A DNA stretch of 64,000 bases, from NCBI RefSeq assembly GCF_001864935.2, contig NZ_CP126267.1, positions 992,001 through 1,056,000 of the forward strand. Reading direction: 5' to 3'. Source of the DNA: Curtobacterium sp. MCBA15_012 (GTDB taxonomy: Bacteria > Actinomycetota > Actinomycetes > Actinomycetales > Microbacteriaceae). Below, piece after piece: positions 7,968 to 17,121 of this stretch. Under the pieces are notes generated by a model, which was not told the origin of the DNA, did not search any database, and saw only the letters and a program-made list of their open reading frames with translations. The position numbers and the translations under genes were made by a program. Position 1 is the stretch's first letter; every line of letters begins with the position of its first letter.

Positions 7968-8951
7968 ATGACCCGCTTCCTGGCGCGTCGACTCGTGTAC
8001 TACGTCGTGCTCGTGTTCCTCGCCACATCGTTGACGTACTTCCTCTCGTCGGCGACGTTCAGCCCCCGTTCCGTCTACGCCGAACGCAACCCGGCCCCGC
8101 CCGCTGCGACCATCGACCGGAAGCTCGACGACATCGGCGTGAACGACAAGACGCCGATCGTGGTCCGCTACGGACACTGGCTCGGCGACGCCGTGCAGGG
8201 CAACCTCGGTCAGACGATCCAGGACCGTCCCGTCGCCGACCAGTTCTGGCCGCGACTCGGGGTGAGCCTGCGGCTGCTGCTCGTGGGCACGATCGTCGGC
8301 ATCCTGCTCGGGGTGCTCCTCGGGGTCTGGAACGCGATCCGGCAGTACCGGGTGTCCGACCGGGTGAGCGCGGTCGTGTCGATCGTCCTCATCTCGACGC
8401 CCGTGTTCCTGACGGCGGTGTTCCTGAAGATCGGAGCGACGAAGCTCAACCAGGACACCGGGACGCAGATCATCAACTTCACCGGTGAGGCGACGCCCGG
8501 GCTGTCCGGGAGCTGGGCCGAGCTCCTCCTCGACCGCGGCGTGCACCTGCTGCTGCCGACGATCTCGATCGCACTCGGCCTCATCGCGATCTACAGCCGG
8601 TACCAGCGCGCGACGATGCTCGACGTCCTCGGGTCGGACTTCCTCCGCACCGCGCGGGCGAAGGGCCTGACGAAGCGCCAGGCGACCTTCAAGCACGGGC
8701 TCCGGACGGCGTTGTTGCCGATGACGACACTGTTCGCGTACGGCTTCCTCGGCATCCTGACCGGCGCGATCTTCACCGAGAAGATCTTCGGGTGGAACGG
8801 TCTCGGGGCGTGGTTCATCGACTCGGTGAACAACAACGACGTCAACGCCGTCACGGCCTACTCGCTGTTCGCCTCGGTGATGGTGCTCATCGCCGGGTTC
8901 CTGGCCGACACCCTCACGGCTGTCCTCGACCCGCGCGTCCGGAGGAACTGA
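7968..8951 (+). CDS. peptide ABC transporter permease, DppB/OppB type (second system)
   Basis: 327 residues, starting MTRFLARRLVYYVVLVFLA. The first helix is followed by a long extracellular loop and five further helices. The EAA loop is FLRTARAKGLTKRQATFKHGL, and the C-terminus is DTLTAVLDPRVRRN. An in-frame ATG at 7956 exists, but a TATGGT -10 box occupies 7955-7960, seven bases before 7968. That fits the leaderless pattern of this window and favours the later start. The stop is followed after one base by the next permease, whose ribosome site GGAGGAA lies in the last codons here. Confidence 0.92.
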   Translation: MTRFLARRLVYYVVLVFLATSLTYFLSSATFSPRSVYAERNPAPPAATIDRKLDDIGVNDKTPIVVRYGHWLGDAVQGNLGQTIQDRPVADQFWPRLGVSLRLLLVGTIVGILLGVLLGVWNAIRQYRVSDRVSAVVSIVLISTPVFLTAVFLKIGATKLNQDTGTQIINFTGEATPGLSGSWAELLLDRGVHLLLPTISIALGLIAIYSRYQRATMLDVLGSDFLRTARAKGLTKRQATFKHGLRTALLPMTTLFAYGFLGILTGAIFTEKIFGWNGLGAWFIDSVNNNDVNAVTAYSLFASVMVLIAGFLADTLTAVLDPRVRRN

Positions 8952-8952
8952 C

Positions 8953-9981
8953 ATGACCGACACCCGCATCGAGCCCGTCGACGGGACGACCGTCGGACGT
9001 GCGGACACGCCCCTCCCCGGCACGTCGGAGCCCGGCCGCAAGCAGCGCAGCCGCTTGGCGCAGACGATCGCCCGCGTCTTCATGAACCGCGGTGCCGGCG
9101 TCGGCGCCGTCGTGATCGTGCTGCTCTTCGCCTTCGCGTTCATCGGTCCGCTGGTGAGCCCCTACGGCTACGCCCAGATCGACTACACCGCGTTCTCGCA
9201 GCCGCCGAGCGGCGCCCACTGGTTCGGGACCAACGGCATCGGGCAGGACGTCTTCGCGCAGACCGCCCGGGGCATGCAGAAGAGCCTGCTCATCGGCCTG
9301 CTCGTCGCGGTGTTCTCGACCGCCATCGCCGCGCTCGCCGGAGCAGCCGCAGGCTACTTCGGTGGCTGGACCGACCGCATCGTGATGTTCTTCGTCGACA
9401 TGCTGCTCGTGCTGCCGTCGTTCCTCATCATCGCGATCATCAGCCCGCGCATCCAGAACGCCGGGTGGATCGTGCTCGTCGTGCTCATCGCCGGCTTCGG
9501 ATGGATGATCACCGCCAGGGTCGTCCGGTCGATGACCCTGTCGGTGAAGGAGCGCGAGTTCGTCCGGGCAGCCCGCTACATGGGCATCGGTCCGTTCCGG
9601 ATCATCTTCCGGCACATCCTGCCGAACGTCGCGTCGTTCCTCATCATCGACGGGACGATCCAGGTCGGCGCCGCGGTGCTGTCCGAGACGAGCCTGAGCT
9701 ACTTCGGCTTCGGCGTGCAGCCGCCGGACGTCTCGCTCGGCACGCTCATCGCGCAGAACCAGGACGCAGCACTGACCAGCCCGTGGCTGTTCTTCTTCGC
9801 CGCCGGCGCGCTCGTGGTCTTCGCGATCGCGGCGAACCTGCTCGGCGACGGCCTGCGCGACGCCCTCGACCCGACCTCGGCGACCGGCAAGCGGCAGAAG
9901 CGCACGGGCCGCAAGCGGGACCAGAACCAGGCCGCGGTCGACGCGGCGACGATCACCACGCAGGCGGGGGCCGGCGCATGA
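8953..9981 (+). CDS. peptide ABC transporter permease, DppC/OppC type (second system)
   Basis: 342 residues. A hydrophilic N-terminal tail of about 50 residues leads into VVIVLLFAFAFIGPLV. The EAA loop is FVRAARYMGIGPFRIIFRHI, and the domain ends GDGLRDALDPTSATG. A basic C-terminal extension of about 30 residues (KRQKRTGRKRDQNQ) follows that the first-system paralogue lacks. GGAGGAACTGAC directly precedes ATG 8953. Its TGA overlaps the next ATG as ATGA at 9978-9981. Confidence 0.93.
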   Translation: MTDTRIEPVDGTTVGRADTPLPGTSEPGRKQRSRLAQTIARVFMNRGAGVGAVVIVLLFAFAFIGPLVSPYGYAQIDYTAFSQPPSGAHWFGTNGIGQDVFAQTARGMQKSLLIGLLVAVFSTAIAALAGAAAGYFGGWTDRIVMFFVDMLLVLPSFLIIAIISPRIQNAGWIVLVVLIAGFGWMITARVVRSMTLSVKEREFVRAARYMGIGPFRIIFRHILPNVASFLIIDGTIQVGAAVLSETSLSYFGFGVQPPDVSLGTLIAQNQDAALTSPWLFFFAAGALVVFAIAANLLGDGLRDALDPTSATGKRQKRTGRKRDQNQAAVDAATITTQAGAGA

Positions 9982-12104
9982 GCACCACCACGACCACCAC
10001 CGACACGGTCCTCCGGGTCCGCGACCTCGACGTCCGCTTCCCGACCCCGCGCGGCGTCGTGCACGCCGTCCGCGGTGTCGACCTCGAGCTGCGCCGGGGC
10101 GAGGTCCTCGGCATCGTGGGGGAGTCCGGCTCGGGCAAGTCCGTCACGAGCATGGCGATCCTCGGGCTGCTGCCGGAGACCACGAAGGTCACCGGCTCGA
10201 TCGAGCTCGAGGGCGAGGAACTCCTCGGCCGCAGCGACAAGCAGATGAGCCGGCTCCGCGGCGCGAAGGTCGCGATGGTCTTCCAGGACCCGCTGTCGGC
10301 GTTCACGCCCGTCTACACGATCGGCGAGCAGATCGCCGAGACCGTGCGTCTGCACCGAGGGGCGTCCAAGCAGGAGGCCCGTGACCGTGCGATCGAGCTG
10401 CTCCGGCTCGTCGGCATCCCGCAGGCCGACCAGCGCGTCGACGCCTTCCCGCACGAGTTCTCGGGCGGCATGCGCCAGCGCGCGATGATCGCGATGGCGA
10501 TGGCGAACGACCCCGACGTCATCCTCGCCGACGAGCCGACGACCGCCCTCGACGTGACGATCCAGGCGCAGATCATCGACGTGCTCCGGACCGCCCAGCG
10601 CGAGACCGGCGCGGCGCTCGTCTTCGTCAGTCACGACCTCGGCGTCATCGCCGGGATCGCCGACCGCATCGCCGTGATGTACGCCGGACGCATCGTCGAG
10701 ACCGCCACGGCCGAGGAGCTCTTCGCGCGGCCCCGGATGCCGTACACGATCGGGCTCATCGGCGCGCTGCCCCGGCTCGACGAGTCGAGCGGCGACCCGC
10801 TCGTGCCGATCCCGGGCTCGCCGCCGTCGCTGATCGGTCTGACCGACGCCTGCCCGTTCGCGGACCGCTGCCCGCTCGCCGCCGCGGTGTGCCGGGGTTC
10901 CGAGCCGCCGCTCGCCGCGGTCGACGTGGCCGCCGGCGTCCCCGGCGAGGAGCCCGTCGACACGGCTGCTCCGCACGCGGTCGCATGCCACCGGACCGAC
11001 GAGGTCGCGGCGGCCCACGCGGACGCCGGTGCGATCTTCCACCTGCCCGAGGCCGTCGACACCGGCGCCGCACGGACCGCGACCGACCGGGCCGACCGGC
11101 CCGCCGTCGTGCAGGTCGAGGGCCTGACGAAGACGTTCCCGCTGCTCAAGGGCGCGCTGTTCAAGCGGAAGGTCGGCGAGGTCTTCGCGGTCGACGGGGT
11201 GGACCTCGACATCCGGCAGGGCGAGACGCTCGGCCTCGTGGGGGAGTCCGGGTCGGGCAAGTCGACGACGCTGCACCAGCTCATGGACCTCGAACGACCC
11301 GAGCACGGCACCGTCGAGCTGTTCGGGCAGCCCGTGGTCGCGTCGAAGCAGCTCCGGCAGCGCATCTCGATGGTGTTCCAGGACCCGGCAGCGAGCCTCG
11401 ACCCGCGCATGTCGGTGTACGACGTCGTCGCCGAGCCGCTCCGCGCGGTCGGGGCGTCCGCCGACCGCATCGCCGCACGGGTGCCCGAGCTCCTCGGGCT
11501 GGTCGGCCTGCGCGCCGCCGAGGCTGATCGCTTCCCGCACGAGTTCTCGGGTGGCCAGCGGCAGCGCATCTCGATCGCGCGGGCACTCGCCACCGAGCCG
11601 GAGCTCATCGTGCTCGACGAGCCGGTCTCCGCGCTGGACGTCTCGATCCAGGCGGGCGTGCTCAACCTGCTCGCCGACCTCAAGGCGCGGCTCGGGCTGT
11701 CGTACCTGTTCGTGTCGCACGACCTGTCGGTGATCCGGCACGTGGCCGACCGCGTCAGCGTGATGTACCTCGGCCGCACGGTCGAGGAAGGATCCGTCGA
11801 CGAGGTCTTCGAGCGGCCGATGCACCCGTACACGGCGGCGCTCATGTCGGCGGTGCCGGTGCCGGACCCCGCGGTCGAGCGCGCGCGGCGGACCATCCTG
11901 CTGCCCGGTGACCCGCCGAGCCCGACCGAGCGTCCGACGGGCTGCCGGTTCCGGTCGCGCTGCCCGCTCTACGCGATGCTGCCCGAGGCCGAGCAGGCCC
12001 GGTGCCGCGACGAGGTCCCGGACAAGGAGCCGCGCCGCGGCGAGGCCGTCGACCACCGCGCGGCGTGCCACTACCCCGAGAAGGTCCCGCAGCTCGTGGC
12101 CTGA
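9978..12104 (+). CDS. fused double ATP-binding subunit of the second peptide transporter
   Basis: 708 residues with two nucleotide-binding domains, each ending in an oligopeptide-type C-terminal extension. Walker A is GESGSGKS at about residues 49-56 and 424-431. Signatures are FSGGMRQRAMIA and FSGGQRQRISIARAL. Walker B motifs are VILADEPTTALDV and LIVLDEPVSALDV. The extension has the Cys pattern CPFADRCPLAAAVC at the middle and CRFRSRCPLYAM with a final CHYPE at the end, a probable metal site typical of DppD/OppD-type proteins. It is 128 residues longer than the first-system paralogue, mainly because of these extensions. It closes the operon 7968-12104. Confidence 0.93.
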   Translation: MSTTTTTTDTVLRVRDLDVRFPTPRGVVHAVRGVDLELRRGEVLGIVGESGSGKSVTSMAILGLLPETTKVTGSIELEGEELLGRSDKQMSRLRGAKVAMVFQDPLSAFTPVYTIGEQIAETVRLHRGASKQEARDRAIELLRLVGIPQADQRVDAFPHEFSGGMRQRAMIAMAMANDPDVILADEPTTALDVTIQAQIIDVLRTAQRETGAALVFVSHDLGVIAGIADRIAVMYAGRIVETATAEELFARPRMPYTIGLIGALPRLDESSGDPLVPIPGSPPSLIGLTDACPFADRCPLAAAVCRGSEPPLAAVDVAAGVPGEEPVDTAAPHAVACHRTDEVAAAHADAGAIFHLPEAVDTGAARTATDRADRPAVVQVEGLTKTFPLLKGALFKRKVGEVFAVDGVDLDIRQGETLGLVGESGSGKSTTLHQLMDLERPEHGTVELFGQPVVASKQLRQRISMVFQDPAASLDPRMSVYDVVAEPLRAVGASADRIAARVPELLGLVGLRAAEADRFPHEFSGGQRQRISIARALATEPELIVLDEPVSALDVSIQAGVLNLLADLKARLGLSYLFVSHDLSVIRHVADRVSVMYLGRTVEEGSVDEVFERPMHPYTAALMSAVPVPDPAVERARRTILLPGDPPSPTERPTGCRFRSRCPLYAMLPEAEQARCRDEVPDKEPRRGEAVDHRAACHYPEKVPQLVA

Positions 12105-12140
12105 CCCACCGGACGCGACCCACGGGCGGTCGCGACCCAC

Positions 12141-12190
12141 GGACGGACGGGAGGCGCGGTGCGGGCCCGCACCGCGCCTCCCGTCCGTCC
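12141..12190. repeat. perfect 50-bp palindrome, dispersed repeat family A
   Basis: Bases 12141-12165 are the exact reverse complement of 12166-12190, with no loop. The arm includes GGACGGGAGGCGCGGTGC. The same arm recurs as palindromes at 21345-21396, 27758-27809, 46758-46801 and 62608-62653. It lies between the convergent transporter operon and the CPBP gene, so it could end transcription from both sides. Confidence 0.95.
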
Positions 12191-12210
12191 CGCGGTCCCG
12201 TCCACCGCAC

Positions 12211-12267
12211 GGATGGAGCAGCACCCGTCGGGTCCCGTCCGCCCACCCGACGGTTCCTGCTCCATCC
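12211..12267. repeat. hairpin repeat family B (GGATGGAGCAG/CTGCTCCATCC)
   Basis: GGATGGAGCAG (12211-12221) pairs with CTGCTCCATCC (12257-12267), and inside it CCGTCGGGT (12225-12233) pairs with ACCCGACGG (12245-12253). The same nested plan appears at 35871-35925 with different spacers, and half-units appear at 5263-5314. It sits 20 bp from a family A palindrome. Confidence 0.8.
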
Positions 12268-12297
12268 CCGGACGCTGGCCGCGCAGGCCGGCCGGCG

Positions 12298-13047
12298 CTA
12301 CCGGAACAGCTGCGGGAACGCGTGCGCGACGTACGGGTACCCGACGAACACCGCGGCGTCGAGCAGGCAGTGCGTGATGACCAGGGGGAGCAGCCGCCCC
12401 CACCGTGTGTAGATCCACCCGAACACCACGCCCATCACCGCGTTCCCCACGAACGCACCGAAGCCCTGGTACAGGTGGTAGCTCCCGCGCAGGACCGCCG
12501 TCGACAGCACGACCTGCCAGCGACCCCAGCCGAGCCCGCCGAGCCGCTCGTACAGGTAGCCGACGACGATGACCTCCTCCTGCAGCCCGGACCGGACGGC
12601 CGAGAGCAGCAGGACCGGGACCGTCCACCAGTACGAGTCGAGCGCCGCCGGGTCCACATCGACCGTGATGCCGAGCGCGCGGCCCGTGAAGTAGAGCGCG
12701 AGCCCGGGGACCCCGATGCAGAGCGCGATGAGCGCCGCGCCGCCGAGGTCGGGGCGCACACGGAACCGGTCGATCCCGAGTCGGGACAGGTGCGGCCGGG
12801 TCGTGCTCCAGAGGAGGTAGCACACGAGCGCGACCGGGGCGAGGTCGACCGCGACGCCCAGGAGCTGCCGCGCGAGGTCGACGTACTGCACGGTCGTGGT
12901 CGACTGGTTGAGCGCCGTGGACTGCTCGCCGAGCGGGGTCGTCTGCGACAGGTCGTCGATGATCTGCAGGACCGAGTACAGCGCGCTGGCACCCAGCGAG
13001 AGCATGAGGACGATCGTGATCTCGACCCACGTTCGCCGTCGGCTCAT
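12298..13047 (-). CDS. CPBP-family intramembrane protease (Abi/CaaX-like)
   Basis: Multi-pass membrane protein of 249 residues and six to eight helices. The conserved catalytic motifs of CPBP glutamic endopeptidases are present in order: SGLQEEVIVVGYLYERL (paired Glu), RGSYHLYQG (motif 2 His), GNAVMGVVFGWIY and ITHCLLD (motif 4 His). The family includes Rce1-like proteases and bacteriocin self-immunity proteins; the substrate here is unknown. ATG 13047 is preceded on the minus strand by GAGGAG eight bases upstream. It is divergent from typA. Confidence 0.85.
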   Translation of the reverse strand: MSRRRTWVEITIVLMLSLGASALYSVLQIIDDLSQTTPLGEQSTALNQSTTTVQYVDLARQLLGVAVDLAPVALVCYLLWSTTRPHLSRLGIDRFRVRPDLGGAALIALCIGVPGLALYFTGRALGITVDVDPAALDSYWWTVPVLLLSAVRSGLQEEVIVVGYLYERLGGLGWGRWQVVLSTAVLRGSYHLYQGFGAFVGNAVMGVVFGWIYTRWGRLLPLVITHCLLDAAVFVGYPYVAHAFPQLFR

Positions 13048-13079
13048 GCGCTGTACTCCTCACAGTTGCGAACTACCGG

Positions 13080-13085
13080 TAGACT
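13080..13085 (+). promoter_or_regulatory. -10 box of typA
   Basis: TAGACT, a good match to the actinobacterial TANNNT consensus, about 86 bases before the typA start. The implied 5' UTR of roughly 80 bases distinguishes typA from the many leaderless genes here. No convincing -35 box at the expected distance. Confidence 0.5.
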
Positions 13086-13170
13086 GGCGTGTCGGGCGTT
13101 CTGCCCGCGGGTGTGGCGCCGGAAGGCTGCAGCCCCGACCCTCTCCAAAAGATCTTGAAGGATGTCCTGT

Positions 13171-15093
13171 ATGGCGCTCGCCACCCGGTCCGACCTGCGC
13201 AACGTCGCCATCGTGGCACACGTCGACCACGGCAAGACCACCCTCGTCGACGCGATGCTCACGCAGACCAACTCGTTCGACGCCCACTTCGAGGGCGAAG
13301 ACCGCATGATGGACTCGAACGACCTCGAGCGCGAGAAGGGCATCACCATCCTCGCGAAGAACACCTCGGTGCTCTACAACGGGGTGCACGCGAAGGAGTT
13401 CGGCGACGGCGGCCCGATCACGATCAACGTGATCGACACCCCCGGCCACGCCGACTTCGGTGGCGAGGTCGAGCGCGGCCTCTCCATGGTCGACGGTGTC
13501 GTGCTGCTCGTCGACGCGTCCGAGGGCCCGCTGCCCCAGACGCGCTTCGTGCTCCGCAAGGCGCTCGCCGCCAAGCTCCCGGTGATCCTGCTCGTCAACA
13601 AGACGGACCGCCCGGACTCCCGCATCGACGAGGTCGTCTCCGAGTCGCAGGACCTGCTGCTCGGCCTGGCGTCGGACCTCGCGGACGAGGTCGACGACCT
13701 CGACCTCGACGCGATCCTCGACGTGCCGGTGGTCTACGCCTCCGGTCGCGCCGGCGCCGCGTCGCGCAACAAGCCCGAGGACGGCACCCTGCCGGACAAC
13801 GACGACCTCGAGCCGCTGTTCGAGGCGATCCTGCAGCACGTCCCGGCCCCGAAGTACGACGACGAGCACCCCCTGCAGGCGCACGTCACGAACCTCGACG
13901 CCTCGCCGTTCCTCGGCCGCCTCGCGCTGCTGCGCATCTTCCACGGCACGATGAAGAAGGGCCAGACCGTGGCCTGGGTGAAGCACGACGGCACCGTCGC
14001 GAACGCCCGCATCACCGAGCTGCTCATCACGAAGGCGCTCGACCGCTACCCGGCCGAGTCCGCGGGCCCCGGTGACATCGTCGCCGTCGCCGGCTTCGAC
14101 ACCATCACCATCGGTGAGACCCTGAGCGACCCCGAGGACGTCCGCCCGCTGCCGACCATCACGGTCGACGACCCGGCGATCTCGATGACGATCGGCACGA
14201 ACACCAGCCCGCTCGTCGGCAAGGTGAAGGGCCACAAGCTCACCGCCCGCATGGTCAAGGAGCGCCTCGACCGCGAGCTCGTCGGCAACGTCTCGCTCAA
14301 GGTCCTCGACATCGGTCGTCCGGACGCCTGGGAGGTGCAGGGCCGCGGTGAGCTGGCGCTGGCCATCCTGGTCGAGCAGATGCGCCGCGAGGGCTTCGAG
14401 CTCACCGTGGGCAAGCCGCAGGTCGTCACGCGTCGTGACGAGAACGGCAAGCTCCAGGAGCCCTACGAGCACATGACGATCGACACGCCGGAGGAGCACC
14501 TCGGCGCGATCACGCAGCTCATGGCCGCGCGCAAGGGGCGCATGGAGAACATGACGAACCACGGCACCGGCTGGATCCGCATGGAGTTCATCGTGCCGTC
14601 GCGTGGCCTCATCGGCTTCCGCACGTCGTTCCTCACCGAGACCCGCGGCACCGGCATCGCCAACGCGATCTCGCACGGCTACGACGACTGGGCCGGCCCG
14701 ATCCAGACCCGCATCAACGGCTCGATCGTGTCCGACCGCTCGGGTGTCGTCACGCCCTTCGCCATCACGAACCTCCAGGAGCGGATGACGTTCTTCGTCA
14801 ACCCGACCGAGGAGGTCTACGAGGGCATGGTCATCGGCGAGAACTCGCGCGCCGACGACATGGACGTGAACATCACCAAGGAGAAGAAGCTCACGAACAT
14901 GCGTTCGGCGAACGCCGACTCCTTCGAGTCGATGACGCCGTCGCGCCAGCTCTCCCTCGAGGAGTGCCTGGAGTTCGCGCGCGAGGACGAGTGCGTCGAG
15001 GTCACCCCCGACGCCGTCCGCATCCGCAAGGTCGAGCTCGACGCGCAGGCTCGCCAGCGCGCCTACGCCCGCCTCAAGCGCCAGGACGCGTAG
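13171..15093 (+). CDS. typA: translational GTPase TypA/BipA
   Basis: Ribosome-associated GTPase, about 640 residues, active in stress and low-temperature ribosome assembly in other bacteria. G1 is AHVDHGKTT (Gly-Lys near residue 21), G2 EREKGITI, G3 [15 protein letters not shown]4 NKTDRP and G5 YASGRAG. The C-terminal TypA-specific domain is seen in [20 protein letters not shown]. An ATG at 13162 is also in frame, but GAAGGA ends eight bases before ATG 13171, which is therefore preferred. Confidence 0.96.
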   Translation: MALATRSDLRNVAIVAHVDHGKTTLVDAMLTQTNSFDAHFEGEDRMMDSNDLEREKGITILAKNTSVLYNGVHAKEFGDGGPITINVIDTPGHADFGGEVERGLSMVDGVVLLVDASEGPLPQTRFVLRKALAAKLPVILLVNKTDRPDSRIDEVVSESQDLLLGLASDLADEVDDLDLDAILDVPVVYASGRAGAASRNKPEDGTLPDNDDLEPLFEAILQHVPAPKYDDEHPLQAHVTNLDASPFLGRLALLRIFHGTMKKGQTVAWVKHDGTVANARITELLITKALDRYPAESAGPGDIVAVAGFDTITIGETLSDPEDVRPLPTITVDDPAISMTIGTNTSPLVGKVKGHKLTARMVKERLDRELVGNVSLKVLDIGRPDAWEVQGRGELALAILVEQMRREGFELTVGKPQVVTRRDENGKLQEPYEHMTIDTPEEHLGAITQLMAARKGRMENMTNHGTGWIRMEFIVPSRGLIGFRTSFLTETRGTGIANAISHGYDDWAGPIQTRINGSIVSDRSGVVTPFAITNLQERMTFFVNPTEEVYEGMVIGENSRADDMDVNITKEKKLTNMRSANADSFESMTPSRQLSLEECLEFAREDECVEVTPDAVRIRKVELDAQARQRAYARLKRQDA

Positions 15094-15143
15094 CGGCAGG
15101 TCGCGTCAGCGACACGGCAGCAGCCGGGAGGTACGCCCTCCGT

Positions 15144-15184
15144 CCGACGGCCCGGTCACCTCGTCGAGGTGGCCGGGCCGTCGG
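15144..15184 (+). terminator. terminator hairpin after typA
   Basis: CCGACGGCCCGGTCACCTC (15144-15162) pairs with GAGGTGGCCGGGCCGTCGG (15166-15184) with one G-U wobble and a 3-base loop, a 19-bp stem. There is no T-run. Confidence 0.75.
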
Positions 15185-15251
15185 CGTCGGTGCCGCCGGT
15201 CGCGCAGCCGCCGGTGGTCCTGTCGTCGGTGTGCGGGGTTACGGTGGACGG

Positions 15252-16445
15252 GTGACCCTCGATCTGCTCTCGCTGTACCAGGACCTGCACGCCCACCCGG
15301 AGCTCGGCTTCCAGGAGCACCGGACGGCCGGCGTCGTGGCCGACCGCCTCGCCGAGATCGGCGGGCTCGAGGTCGCGACGGGCGTCGGCGGCACGGGTGT
15401 CGTCGGCGTGCTGTCGAACGGCGACGGTCCTGTCGTCTGGCTCCGCGCCGACATGGACGGTCTGCCCGTGCAGGAGCGCACCGGGCTGCCCTACGCGAGC
15501 GAGCACACCGGTCGCGACGACGAGGGCAACGACGTCCCGACCATGCACGCCTGCGGCCACGACATCCACGTCACGTGGCTGCTCGGCGCGCTCGAGCGGC
15601 TCGTCGCCACCCGTGCGGACTGGCACGGCACCGTCGTCGCGGTCTTCCAGCCCGCAGAAGAGGTCATCTCCGGTGCACGCGCCATGATCGAGGACGGGCT
15701 CGTCGACCGCTTCCCGACGCCCGACGTCGTGCTCGGGCAGCACTCCGCGCCGGCCCCGGTGGGCGTCGTCGCGGTCGGCTCCGGCCCGGTGATGGCGTCG
15801 AGCGACCGCCTGACGATCACGTTCAACGGCCGTGGCGCGCACGGCTCGGCACCGCAGGCGTCCCTCGACCCGATCGTCACCGCGGCCAGCGCCGTCGTGC
15901 GACTGCAGACCGTCGTCTCGCGCGAGGTGTCCCCGTCGGACGCCGGGGTCGTCACCGTCGGCAGCTTCCACGCCGGCACCCGGCCGAACATCATCCCGGA
16001 CCAGGCCGTCATCGAGATCTCCACCCGGGCCCGCAACGAGGAGACCCGCGAGCGCATCATCGCCTCGATCGAGCGGATCGTGCGCGCCGAGAGCGACGCC
16101 GGCGGGCTGCCCGCCCCGACGATCGAGCGTGCCCCGGGCGCCGAGGTCACCGTGAACGACGCCGACGCCGCCGCACGCGTGCTCGAGTCCCTGCACGGGG
16201 TGGTCCCGGACGCGCGCGACCTCGAGATCGGGCTGGCGATGGCGTCGGAGGACGTCGGTCAGCTCGCCACCGCCGCCGGTGCGCCGCTCGTGTACTGGTT
16301 CACGGGCATCACCGACCCCGAGCTGTTCCGGAGCGGGGCCGACGTGCCGAGCAACCACTCGCCGTTCTACGCGCCGCGGGCCGAGACCGCGATCCCGGTC
16401 GGCGTCGACGCCCTCGTGGCGGCGACCCGCGCGCACCTGTCCTGA
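15252..16445 (+). CDS. M20-family metal-dependent amidohydrolase
   Basis: 397 residues. It hydrolyses an amide bond of an N-acylated amino acid or similar substrate; the exact substrate is not predictable. M20 motifs are HPELGFQEHRTA, then WLRADMDGLPV (metal Asp), THACGHDIHVTW-like PTMHACGHDIH (metal ligands) and FQPAEEVISGARAMI (catalytic and metal Glu pair). A dimerisation domain follows from NGRGAHGSAPQASLDP. The C-terminus carries the last His ligand in VPSNHSPFYAPR. GTG 15252 was chosen because TACGGT (15240-15245) ends six bases upstream. Confidence 0.9.
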   Translation: MTLDLLSLYQDLHAHPELGFQEHRTAGVVADRLAEIGGLEVATGVGGTGVVGVLSNGDGPVVWLRADMDGLPVQERTGLPYASEHTGRDDEGNDVPTMHACGHDIHVTWLLGALERLVATRADWHGTVVAVFQPAEEVISGARAMIEDGLVDRFPTPDVVLGQHSAPAPVGVVAVGSGPVMASSDRLTITFNGRGAHGSAPQASLDPIVTAASAVVRLQTVVSREVSPSDAGVVTVGSFHAGTRPNIIPDQAVIEISTRARNEETRERIIASIERIVRAESDAGGLPAPTIERAPGAEVTVNDADAAARVLESLHGVVPDARDLEIGLAMASEDVGQLATAAGAPLVYWFTGITDPELFRSGADVPSNHSPFYAPRAETAIPVGVDALVAATRAHLS

Positions 16446-16562
16446 CCGACGGGCGGGGTGCCCGCTGTGCCCATGCGTGGTGTGGTCGCGACCCCGGCGC
16501 GGACCGGCGGCTTCCCAGGGAACGCACGCCGGGCCTCCCGGCAGTCGTCCTAGGGTGACCGC

Positions 16563-17102
16563 ATGCGAACGTCACGGACCCTGATCGCCGCCGTCACGGC
16601 GGGCATCGCCCTCGCCGGTCTGACCGGCTGCTCGGCCGACGCGGTGCGGCAGGCGACCGACCTCGGCTCGTCCGTCGCGTCGAACGTGAGCGAGACCGTG
16701 CAGGGCATCGACGGCGGGGCGATCCAGGACGGCATGTCCTCGGTGGCCGGCGGCATCGACGGCGCGCTCGACACGGCGCTCAAGGGCACGGGTGTCACCT
16801 CGGACGGCAAGGTGCCCGACGGGTTCCCGACCGCCCAGGTCCCGCTCGTCGACGGCACGGTGCTCGGCGGCGGTTCCGGCCCCGACGGGTCCGGGTGGGT
16901 CGCGCAGGTCCGGGTCGCCTCGGTCGACGACTTCACGGTGGCCGCGCAACGCCTCGCGGACGCCGGGTACACCGAGTCGGCGAAGCGGGCGGACGCGTCG
17001 AGCGCGTTCGGCATGTTCCGGAGCGACGCGTACCGCGTGGTCCTGACGTTCTCGCAGACCGGCGACGGCGTCACGGCGACGTACATCGTGACCCCGCGCT
17101 AG
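16563..17102 (+). CDS. small lipoprotein of unknown function
   Basis: 179 residues. The signal MRTSRTLIAAVTAGIALAGL ends in the lipobox LTGC with Cys at about residue 23. The mature part starts with a helical segment, SADAVRQATDLGSSVASNVS. Its end (FRSDAYRVVLTFSQTGDGVT then ATYIVTPR) resembles a small beta sheet. I do not recognise a family. TAGGGT at 16551-16556 ends six bases before ATG, so it looks leaderless. It is followed 19 bases later by the PIG-L gene. Confidence 0.75.
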   Translation: MRTSRTLIAAVTAGIALAGLTGCSADAVRQATDLGSSVASNVSETVQGIDGGAIQDGMSSVAGGIDGALDTALKGTGVTSDGKVPDGFPTAQVPLVDGTVLGGGSGPDGSGWVAQVRVASVDDFTVAAQRLADAGYTESAKRADASSAFGMFRSDAYRVVLTFSQTGDGVTATYIVTPR

Positions 17103-17121
17103 CGAAGTAGCCTGGGGGACG

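Noticed and set aside
6141..9143. A 1000-codon minus-strand open frame covering the divergent region and the permease gene
   Set aside because: Only the part up to ATG 7823 has a lipoprotein signal and a ribosome site. The upstream extension is antisense to dppB-type coding sequence and has shadow composition (Arg, Glu, His, Asp rich).
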